In this document: positions 49,839-59,401 of the stretch, in pieces
How positions within the stretch are numbered: position 1 is the first letter of the stretch
Layout of the letters: each line of letters opens with the position of its first letter
DNA from: Coniferiporia sulphurascens
Lineage: Eukaryota; Basidiomycota; Agaricomycetes; Hymenochaetales; Hymenochaetaceae
Assembly: GCA_002794785.1 (NCBI GenBank)
Contig: NBBA01000003.1
Location: 1,984,001 to 2,048,000 of the forward strand
Direction of reading: 5' to 3'
DNA: 64,000 nt
Notes under the pieces: model-generated
What the model was told of the DNA's origin: nothing
Databases searched by the model: none
What the model saw: the letters and a program-made list of their open reading frames with translations, nothing else
Made by a program: the position numbers and the translations under genes

Positions 49839-50131
49839 TGGAGGCCCAGCATTGCGCAGATGGCAGAGCCTGACTTGTTGTCGATGTGAGAGCTGTCTGT
49901 GAATACTTGGATGTGGGGGGTGGAGCCTAAGGCCTGTGCAGCGCTCACAAATTGCTTGCAGGTGTCAGCGCTGACTGGGGTGACAGGGGTGGTGAAATGG
50001 ACTCAGCCATTGGTAAAGGTCAGGGGGTCCATCCATGGGGGATGCGTGTATGCAGGGACCTGTTGAACCCGGGGGGCTTGGACCTGCAACGAAAGGGAGA
50101 AAGGTCTATTAGCTACATTTAAAAAAAAATT

Positions 50132-52804
50132 TCAGCCAATAGAGTGAGGGGTGTGCCAAAGGCACAGAGAATGGGTAGTCTTTATATATTCAAAATAGAA
50201 AGAGAGAGGGGGAACAGAGCAAAGGAAATTGGTAGAATGGGGGGAGGCACCTTTGAAGACACCCAAAATCCATCGGCAGGCCATGTTTTGCATGGTCTGG
50301 AGGCGGTTTACCAGAGTTTTTTGGCGGCAGCCATGGTACCAAACCGGTGCGCCCCAGGAAAGGACAGAGCAGATGCAGGAGGTGTATAGGCAGCGGAGGA
50401 GGAGGGCCGAGATGCCGCATTGGGTGTTGCCCAGAATGCGGAGGGTGGCAAGAGTAGAGAGCCCCTTGGAGCGCATGCGCTCAACATGGGGCTTGAAAGA
50501 GAGGCCTGGGTCCCACCATATCCCCAGCCATCTTAATGGGATTGAGGGGCAGATCAGGGTGTTGGGGTCAACCTGGACCCTGGCAGTGTCCCAGCTGTCA
50601 TAGCCAGTACATTGCCAAGGGGGGTGAAAGTGGAGGCACTCTGTCTTGGTGGCTTCGATGTTGAGACCAATGGTGCCAAAGAGGGTGTTGAGTTGGTGGT
50701 AGGCATGGGTGAGGGCGAGGCAGTTGGATGCCACTGAGGGACCTACACAGATTAGTAAGTGGTTGTCAACATATGCTAAGGCAGTGGTGCCGGCTTGGTG
50801 AAAGCGCTGGAGGACCACGCCTGCAAATATCATTGACAGGATGGGGGAGACCAGCGATCCTTGAGGGGTGCCGAGGTCGGGTTTGGGTGCAGTAGGGAGG
50901 GTGGTGCTGTCGAAGGTGACTGCAACCTGCCTGTCCATCATGAAGGACAAACACCAGTTGGCCATGTTGGGTGTGCAACCAAGGTCCAGCAATTGCCAGT
51001 GGAGGAGTTGGGGGTGAACCGAGTCGAAGAATCCCTGGATGTCAACTGCTAGGACTGAGCATACAAGGCCCTCTGAGTGGGCTCGCTCTGCAATCTGTAA
51101 GAGGTGTTGGGCGGCGTCATAGACTGAATGGCCTTGATGCCCCCCATATTGGTTGGGTGGCAGCCAGTCCCACGTGTTAGTGAGGAACTGGAGCCAGTTA
51201 GCGATTATCTTTTCAAGGACTTTCCCTAGGGTCTCCTCGAGGGTAATGGGCCGGTATGAGTGTGGCAAGAAGGGGTCCTTCTTGTTCGGCTTCCTGAGCA
51301 TCACCACTTTTGCCATCCGCCAACACTCGGGGTGGTGCCCCAAGTGAAGACAGTCATTGAAAAGTGAGAGAATCTTGTCAGGGTAGGCATCCACTACCCA
51401 TTTAAGGGGGTGGTAACCTATTCCCAAGAGGCCTGGAGCCGACAAGTTGGATGTGTCAGCCAGTGCCCCTGTAAGCTCCGCAAGGAGGATGAGCAGGGCA
51501 GCTGGTTGAGGTGGTGGTGGTGGGTTGTTGGCTGCTGCCTGAGGTGGGGGGGGCATAAAGAAAGTCTCACGGAAGAGCTCACCTTTCTCATTGTCCGTCT
51601 GGGTGAAGGAGCCATCTCGTCATTTTAGTGAGGGGATAGGGGTGGGTCGGTTTCCAAGGCCACGCTTGGCCCAGTTCCAGATGTTGGAGGCGTCCGCTTC
51701 TGATGCCTGGTCAGCGTAGAACTGCCATTTGGCCATTCTAACACCCCTTTTGAAGGCACATCTAGCTGAGGAATGCTGGAGGGGGGTGGTGGCCATTGTA
51801 ATGGCGGATAGGAGGGTCTTGCAGTGGGGTGACCACCACAGGACTTCCATTTTCGACAGCTTGGAGAGGCGGGTAAACGGCTGGAGGGCGGTGACCATAG
51901 AGTCGATGACCGCTTTCGCGTTAATGTCCAGGGCATGGATGTCGAGCCCTGGGAGGTGGAAGGCTTCTTCGAGTAGAGGGAAGGCAATGTCGGTCCATTC
52001 CTCCTTGTTGGCTGGTAGCAGCCGGCATGTCTTTAGGACAGGAGGGGGGGGCCAAAATGGCAGTGACCATTGCAGGATGGCATGGTTGGACAGTGGTGAG
52101 GGGTTGGAGGTAGCCGAATCTAGAATAGAGTTGGGGTTGACCACAGGTGGGGCCCAGATCATGTCAATGGGGCACCAATGATGATTGCCATTGGGCCATG
52201 AGTCCGAGTCAGGAAGGTGGGCAGGTGCCAGGCCATGTCCACAGAAAAAGTCATCGAGGGGTTGCACCCCCAAGTCATCTCGTTGTGGGACAGAGAATTC
52301 AGACCATGTGTGGTGGCAACGGTTGAAGTCACCCACCATGAGTAGAGTGGTGGCTAGCACCAAGGGGAGTGAAAACAAAAAGGACTCACCTGGGTACTGG
52401 GAGGAGACGTTCTCTCAATCCGGGGGGTGCATGCCATAGTAGTTGCACACCTGGATGGTGAGTTGGGATCGTACCTCCACCATCAGTACATTGGTGCCAT
52501 GTGATGCGGCTCCAAGAATTGACCAGGAGGTAGGGGGGAGGGCCCTGGATACATACGTGACTACCCGAGGGCGAACCTCTGGTGGTAGGACCAGTACATA
52601 TCCTGGGATGGTGGGGATGTTGAGGACCGGGGTGCCGGTCGGGTCGGTGAGTGAGGGCTGCAGGCCTATTTGGTACCAGGGCAGTTCCTGAATAAGAATT
52701 AGGTGCAGGGGGGAGGGGTCAGTTGTAAGGACAGGGATTAAGGAGTGTATCGCTGCTAGTGAGCAGGCAGCATTCCACTGCAAGATAGAGAGTGTCTCTA
52801 TCAT
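50132..52804 (-). pseudogene. LINE L3 ORF2: AP endonuclease and reverse transcriptase
   Basis: One frame of 891 codons, broken only by TGA at 52415 and 51620 and ended by TGA at 50132; beyond it the same element continues into RNase H. Endonuclease: SILQWNAACS, LILIQELPW, MVGDFNRCHHTW, PIDMIW and SNHA. RT: RMAKVVMLRKPNKKD, PHSYRPITL, DIQGFFDSVHP, GTPQGSLVSPILS and the catalytic AYVDNHLLI, in which the second Asp of YVDD is Asn. That alone would kill RT. Copy L5 has SLKRRDG where L3 has a TGA in place of the first Arg. Confidence 0.85.
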
Positions 52805-54791
52805 ATTTCCTCCATCTGGTCATCGGTGGGGTCGGCAGCAAGGGCCTCTTCGATTTGGCGGTAATGCCTCTTCTTAGGGCAGGCCGGCAGGGTGGCAGGG
52901 TGGTCGCCTTTGCAGTTGTTGCAGAGGTGGGGGTGGGGACATGTGTCGCCTTTGGGCACATCGTCAGTTGTGCAGTGGGCGCATGATTTGTGGTGATTGT
53001 GGGTCAGATGGGCACCTGCGCAATCAGCACACAGGGTTGGGCATGGCAGCCCTTGGTTCCATGGCCGAGGCCCTGGCACCACTCACATTGGGTGAGGGTG
53101 GGGTGGATGGGTGGGACTGAGAGTCGGAGGGTGGATCTGAACATCCAGACATGTGGCCTTTTAAGGAGGCACTTGCAGATGGAGCTGTCGGGGTCAACAA
53201 AGGAGAAGACCACTGGGCACCTGTCAAGTGTTGGCAGGTGGTCCTCAGTGGTGGTGAAGTGGGGGGTGACTATGAAGTCAAGGTTGCGGAGTGCCGGGTT
53301 GTGCCGGATTTCGGCCATGAGGGCCTTCTCGGTGATGGTGTGTCCGTTCTGGCCGAACAGGAAGTCCTTGCAGGGCACCATAGAGATGCGGAGGGCGGAC
53401 CGGGGGCGGACTCTGGAGGGGGTTAGAGAGAAGGCTGTTGGGACATTAATCCCCATTGTGATGCACTCTGTGCACATGTGGGAGGCATAGGCCGCAGAGT
53501 GACAATCAATGATCGTTTCCGTGGTCAGGTTAGCCGAGGATGGGCGCACCGCAAATGTGGTCATGATGTTCCCCTTTATGTTGTAGGAAGAGGACAGGAC
53601 CGGGACTTGGTCTGCAGTGGGGAGGGAGGCGAAAAACTCACATGATGTCTTTGTCAGGGCCATTGCTGACTTCTGGTTTTTGGCACAAATGCCAATGGTC
53701 AGGGTGAGGACCAAGGTTGGGTCCTTGGTGTACATTGTGGGTGGGGGGGGCACCTTATGCTGACGCTTCTTCTTCTTTGGCGTCAGGGAGATGACCGTTC
53801 CAGTGGCCAGGGCTACTGGGGCTGGGTTGGCAGTTGTCAGGGGGGCCGCTGCAGCGGCCACCTGGGCGTAGGAGGTGGGGGCTGACATGATGGCGGCCTG
53901 GGCAGTGGTTTGTTGTTGTTGTTGTTGTTGTGGGCAATGGGCGGGCCTAGAACTGATAGAGGCCATCTGACATGAAATAGCAGCTACATCAGTTGTCAGG
54001 CGCTTGACTGCATCAGTCAGCGCCCTCATTTCTGGGGTCCCAGTGGTGGCCAGGGCCCTTTGGGGGGGGGCGAGCTGGGGCAAAGGGTTCCGGGAGGGTG
54101 ATTTCCGCCCCCTCCCTTGCGAAGTTGTAGGCCATCACCACATTGCGGTAGATGATGTGTTGGGGGTCTTTCCTTTCTTGCGCTATGTTGGCCAGCATTT
54201 GTTGGATGTTCCAGAGGAGGTCTCCCACAAACTGTGCCGCCTTGATGTCGATGTCTGCGGTGGTGGCATCCCTGGTGTTCTGGTCGAAGTCATCCAGGGT
54301 GTGGGAGAGGGCATGCATGAACCCTGCAGTATGGGGTTCATGCTGTTCTTGGGTAGGGGGTCCTCTCAGAGTGAGAGGCAACATGGCGGCAGAGGAGTGC
54401 TTCCACCCGAGGCTTGCACCTCCCACCTGTTGCGGGGGGGTATGGGGGTTGACTGCCATTTCTGGGGCCATCTCACCGAATTTGTTGGAGCCATGGATTG
54501 ATCCTACTGAGGTGGCTGGGGAGCCGGCTCAGGATGCATGCCTTGACTCCATGCGTGCTTGGGCAGTGAAGTCGTAGGCTGACACCAGTTGGGAGTTGCC
54601 GATGGCTGGAGAGGGGGCGAGGGCGTCCAGGGAGGAGGTTGGGGCCAGGAGGGGGTTTGTAGTGGGGGTGGTAGGGGCCGTTCTGTGAAGGGTGGCGGCG
54701 GTGGCCCTGGCAGCTCGGTCAGCAGTGTTGCTGGCTGATGAGGGAGGTGGGAGGGGTTGTCAAGTACAACATGGAGCATTCCAGTAGTCAC
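52801..54791 (-). pseudogene. LINE L3 ORF1 (gag-like, CCHC knuckles)
   Basis: The N-terminal part is Pro-rich (54791-54504), then a helical part (54471-54013: FVGDLLWNIQQMLANIAQE), then 54083-53004 with poly-Gln, KKKKRQHK and the nucleic-acid-binding region, and the knuckles CEWCQGLGHGTKGC, CADCAGAHLTHNHHKSC and CNNCKGDHPATLPAC. Frame changes occur near a G10 run (54061-54070) and near 53,035. Its end overlaps the ORF2 start by about 4 nt, which suggests coupled translation in the ancestor. Confidence 0.8.
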
Positions 54792-54861
54792 TGGGGTTCA
54801 ACATGGGGGAGTTTTAGCTGCCTGCACTAGTCGATGGTGGTGGTTACTGGTCAAGAAGGAT

Positions 54862-57370
54862 GACTCACCTGGGTACTGTGGAGGGGCCCCAGCCCAGTCC
54901 AGGGGTGACATGTCATAGTAGTTGCACACCTGTACCATGAGGGAGGATCAGATCTCCACAGTGAGGACATTGGTGCCCTTAGAGGCAGTGCCGAGGACTG
55001 ACCAGGAGGTTGGAGGGAGGGAGCATGCCACATAGGTAACTACCTGAGGATGGGAGTCCGGGGGTAGTACTGGTGTGTAGCCTGGGATGTTTGGTATGTT
55101 GAATACTGGGGTGCTGGTTGGGTTGTCGAGAGAGGGTTGCAAGCCTATTTGATATGAGGGTGGTTCCTGTATAAGGATTAGATGTGGGGGGAGGGGCTGT
55201 CAGTGAGGAGAGGAATGAGGGAGTTGATCACCGCAAGTGAGTGGGCAGCATTCCACTGCATGACGGAGATGTCTCCAATCATGACTCCTCCATCTGTTCG
55301 AAGGTGGGCTCGTCCCCAATGGCCTCCAAGATTTGGCGGTAGCGTTTCTTCTTGGGGCAGGATGGGAGAGTGGCGGGGTGATCGCCCTTGCAATTAGTGC
55401 AATGGTGGGGGTGGGGGCATGGGTCGGCTTCAGCCACGGCGTCAGTGGCGCAGTGGGTGCAGTTCTTGTGGTGGTTGTGGGTAAGGTGATTACCCCTGCA
55501 ATTGGCGTAGCAGGCTTGGGCGTGGCACCCCTTAGTTCCGTGTCCGAGGCCTTGGCAGCGCTCGCACTGGGTGAGGCTGGGGCAAACGGGAGGGACCGAG
55601 AGGTGGAGGGAGGAGCCGAAGAGCCACACTCACAGGTGCTTCAACAGGCACTCACGGATGGATCTGTCAGGGTCAATGAAAGAGAAGGCAACTGGGCACT
55701 TACTCAGGGAGGGCAAGTGGTCCGGTGTTGCCGCAAAGTGGGGGGCGACCACGAAGTCCAAAAGGCGAAGCGACAGGTTATTTGTGACTTCAGCCAGGAG
55801 GATGGCCTTGGAGATGGTGTGTTTGTTCTGGCCGAAGTGGTAGTCCTTGCAGGGTACCATTGATATCTGCAAGGAGGACCTAGGCTGAACACGGGAGGGG
55901 GTTAGTTGGAATATCTCGGGGGCCTCGGCCCCTTTGGTAGTGCACCTGTCGCACATGTGGTGCGAAAAAGCTTCCACATGCCGATCGATGATTGTGGCTG
56001 TGGAGGGGTTAGCCGAGTAAGGTCGCTGAGCGAATGTGGTCACGAGATTTCCCTTCACATTGAATGAAGAGGAGAGGACTGTGACTTGGTCCACAGTGGG
56101 AAGAGAGGCAAAGAAATCACATGCTATTTTTGTGATGACCATGGCTGGTTTCTGGAGGTGTGCCGAGAGGCCGGTGACCAGTGATAGGACCAGTGTTGGG
56201 TCCTTGGCATACATCATGGGGGGGGGGGGGGGCACCTGCCACATGCGCTTCTTCTTCTTCTTCTTCTGCGCCAGGTTGATGACCGCCCCAGCAGCGGGTG
56301 CCACTGGGGTGGGGTTGGTGGATGTTGGGGGGGCTGCTGCTGCTGCCACCTGAGCATAGGAGGTGGGGGCAGCCATATTGGTTGCCTGGGGGGTGGGCTG
56401 TTGCTGTTGCTGCTGTCATTGTCGGGGGGCAGGCCTGGAGCTGAGAGAAGACATCTGATGAGAAATAGAAGCCACATCAGTAGTCAGGCATTTGACCACA
56501 TCCGTCAGCGCCTTCATTTCCAGGGTCATGGGGTTGGTGCTGGGGGTTCGGGTGGTGGCCAGGGGCCTCTGCTGGGGGCGAGACGGCTGGAAGGGGTATA
56601 GGAGGTCGAAACCTCCCTCCCCCATGTGCTGGTAGGTGACAATTGTGTCAAACATCGCCCATGTTGGGTGGAGGTCATCCTTCCTGGCCCTATGAAGGGT
56701 GTTGAGTGTCTTGAGCACAATGTAAGCCATCTGCCCAAGGAGTTGCACTGCCGCTTGTTTGTGGCTTTCACTGGGAGCAGTATTGGCTACAGCTTCGAAG
56801 TAGCCAGAGCACAGGTCAGTCGGGTCATCCAAAAAACCATCCAGTAGCCTGCAGGGCAAGTTTGGATGGGGGTGGGGAGTGTGGGGCGACAAGGCTGCTG
56901 CATCCCGCTTCTGTGAGGTGGCAGGCGAGGGTGTCCGGTATGGGGGTTCTGCGTCGGGGAGGTAGTCCCCTTCGAGTCCGGCATCATACTCGTGTGGCTC
57001 GACAACGTTGGAGGCGGCAGAAGGGGGGCAGCTACTAAACTGCTCGAACATGCTGGTAAAGGCCATGTTCGAGACGCCTATAGCAGGGGAGGGAGCGAGA
57101 TGGAGGGCGTCTGGTGACAATTCCGGGGCAGGGGTCTGGGCGACAGGCTGGGCATAGGGTATGGGGGTCGTTTCGCATTGAGCGGCAATGAGGGCTTCAG
57201 CAGCCAGGTTAGCGGCCGTCTTGGCAGCCCTTGCAGCGGCTAGGCTAGCTGATGAGGACATGGGGATGGAGGGTCTTGTGCGACGAAGGGCACCATGATA
57301 ATCTGACATGGGGGAGTTTTAGCTGCCCACACTAGTGAGATGATGGTGGTTACTGGTCAAGAAGGATGGA
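54862..57370 (-). mobile_element. LINE copy L4 (5' UTR, ORF1, truncated endonuclease)
   Basis: Minus strand: 5' UTR about 57,370-57,310, ORF1, then the N-terminal part of the endonuclease (55300-54862: ISVMQWNAAHSL, VVTYVACSLPPTSW). It is cut at 54,861 by the 5' end of L3. Confidence 0.8.
55279..57309 (-). pseudogene. LINE L4 ORF1
   Basis: One continuous frame of 677 codons starting MSDYHGALRRTRPSIP, interrupted only by TGA at 56416 (after PAPRQ, in a Gln run) and 55630 (after LLKHL). It has an Ala-rich start, a helical part (LLGQMAYIVLKTLNTLHRA), a KKKKKKRM basic run, and knuckles CERCQGLGHGTKGC, CRGNHLTHNHHKNC and CTNCKGDHPATLPSC. It is the best-kept ORF1 in the window. Confidence 0.85.
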
Positions 57371-57639
57371 CCAGGGTTCTGACCTGATCAAAGGTGGCTG
57401 GGCTGGGCTGGGATCATCGGGATCGCTTTGAATTGTGAAGCCCAAGAAGCTGGGAAGACCTGTTAGGCGCTGGAATGCCGTACAAGTCCTGTGGGTCTGG
57501 GGATCGTTTGATCGGCGGGATCAGAGGGCAAGTACCATCGGAGTAGTGTGTAGGGCTTCGGACTTGGTTCCCTGGCACATACAACAGCATAGAAACACTC
57601 TGTCAATTTCAAAAAAAAAAAGTGGAAGCCAACCAGGAG

Positions 57640-57775
57640 TTGGCAACACTAAAGTTCAGCCTAGGACAGAAAGGACAAAGGTGTCTTTGTTGCTGTCAGA
57701 TAGACTACATACATTCCATGCTATAACTACTCACCTTTGTTGCTGTCAGATAGACTGAGGCAACAAAGGTGCAGA
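57640..57775 (-). repeat. Short dispersed repeat, inverted partner of 32,268-32,400
   Basis: Begins TGGAAGCCAACCAGGAGTTGG and contains two GTTGCTGTCAGATAGACT direct repeats. It matches the reverse complement of the block before the NLR gene. Confidence 0.55.
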
Positions 57776-58488
57776 AAGTGAATGGGAATAGTGAGGGAAT
57801 TATGTAAGCATAGATCTATACAGTCCAGGGGAAATAAAATCATGTGACCATCAGTCTGGTGCGTCAGGTGACAGCCCGGCGCGTCATGTGACTGACAATC
57901 CGGCACATCAGGTGACGTCCAGACCCAGTGGTCTCCAACATGTAGGCATCAGAGTAGTAAGCTCTGGGCTTACATATGGATTATCCAGAGTCACAGGAAC
58001 TCTAAGGGGCACAAGGAAGCAAAGGAGAATACTGGAGATTAAACCCAAGATTCAGGGAATGTTTCTGCTTCTGCAGTTATAGAATATGCCATGGGTGCAC
58101 CCACAGACCAGCCCACATCATGGGTAGAGGGTAATGTGTGGGTCTACCTGCAGGTACTGCAGGGTCAGGATTGGGTGCAGGTACAGTCCTTTAAAAGCAC
58201 CTTTCCCACCAATAAGGGTGCATTGTCATTCTGTGGGTGCACTCAATGGTATGTCCTATGCTGTTATGCACAAGGAACAAGCTCTGATACACACAGGATA
58301 AGACTGGGTTTTGCTATGCAGCACAGTCATGTGCTCTTTACCAATAGTCAAACTCACCTTCTGGTAGGAATGTGTCAACACTCACCCCATAACATCTTCA
58401 GCAGTCATCATCTGTGTAGTACATTCCAATACTGCAAACAAATGAAGAGATTGTGTACCTGCTAAATCAATGTTATAAGGAGCTCCTC
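57776..58488. other. Unassigned stretch with an imperfect E-box-like triplicate
   Basis: 57,840-57,915 holds three similar units around CRTCAGGTGAC / CGTCATGTGAC. A + strand frame at 58091-58465 (MGAPTDQPTSWVEGNVWVYL) shows no motif. Probably old repeat DNA. Confidence 0.3.
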
Positions 58489-58744
58489 TCTTAAAATCTA
58501 TGCACGTTGTGGTAGACGATGAGGTGCAGTGGTGTAGTTGAGGCAAAGGTGGGTTATCAGCGTAAACCGATGTATTTCATGGTAGAGACCAGCTCTCCTT
58601 ATATACATCTACCATGAGCTACGTATACTATAACTATCATAGCTCCTATTTGTATGGTGTTATCATTGCGTTATTGTTCACTTAGTAAGATGGACGTTCA
58701 TATGACCATCTGCTATTTATATCGTTCATTATATTTATTTAATA
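58489..58744 (-). mobile_element. Solo LTR of the copia family
   Basis: 256 bp, TCTTAAAATC...ATTTAATA, perfect target duplication TCCTC (58484-58488, 58745-58749). This defines the LTR ends exactly and confirms the non-TG/CA termini. It keeps CG at sites where the other two LTRs have TG or CA. Confidence 0.93.
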
Positions 58745-58794
58745 TCCTCAGTGTCCAAAATTTCAGTATTATTCTCAAATATACACCTGGCCTG

Positions 58795-59165
58795 AGACCC
58801 AGTCTCAGTTAATCCTGCAGATTGTTAACAGCCTTTGTACAGGCTCCCAAATCCCATGCTTTAAGCCCCAAAAACATTTAAAAAAACTGCCCAGAAGTAG
58901 GTCAAAATATGCCGGGATTTCCCAGAAATGTTTTTGTACCCCCCCCCCAAACCAGTGCTTTAGGGAGCTGGCTGGTGCCCAAACTAACTTTAATATGCCT
59001 CAAGAACATGCCCAGTCTCAGTCCCAGTCTCATTCAATCCTTTAGAGTGCTAACAGCCCTCATATAGGCTCCCAAATTCCTACTTTAAGCCATCAAAATG
59101 CAAAAAAAATCACCCTAAAAATGGGTCAAATTATCCTGGGATTTCCAAAAAAAAGTCCCCCAGCC
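58795..59165 (+). repeat. Imperfect tandem duplication, about 220-bp unit
   Basis: Segment from CCCAGTCTCAGTTAATCCTG (58799) recurs as CCCAGTCTCATTCAATCCTT (about 59023), each followed by TAACAGCC, AGGCTCCCAAAT, CTTTAAGCC and an A-rich run. Non-coding. 59,166-59,400 adds a short inverted repeat GGACCTATTAGGT...ACCTAATAGGTCC. Confidence 0.55.
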
Positions 59166-59401
59166 ACCCCATGACAGTCTCCCCATGGCTGGGAATGCCC
59201 AGTGCATTGGGATTGCCCACACCACTTGGGAATCCCACCCCAGGATGGACCTATTAGGTCAATAAAACACCCCATATAATACACCTAATAGGTCCTCCTA
59301 GAGTGGGTGCCTGAAGTGGCACTACAACCTTTCACCACAATCCAGTCCCCATCGAAAACAGCAGTCCCCTGGTGGTCGTCCAACTGCTGAGAACTACTGA
59401 A

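Larger units (their letters stand above)
49844..54861 (-). mobile_element. LINE copy L3 (Tad1-type: ORF1 gag, ORF2 EN-RT-RNase H)
   Basis: The most complete LINE, minus strand. The 5' UTR start (54797-54861) matches that of L4 at 57,300-57,370. ORF1 and ORF2 follow, and the copy ends inside RNase H at about 49,844, where it abuts L2. AP-type endonuclease, RT and RNase H with a CCHC ORF1 is the Tad1/I-group layout. Confidence 0.85.
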
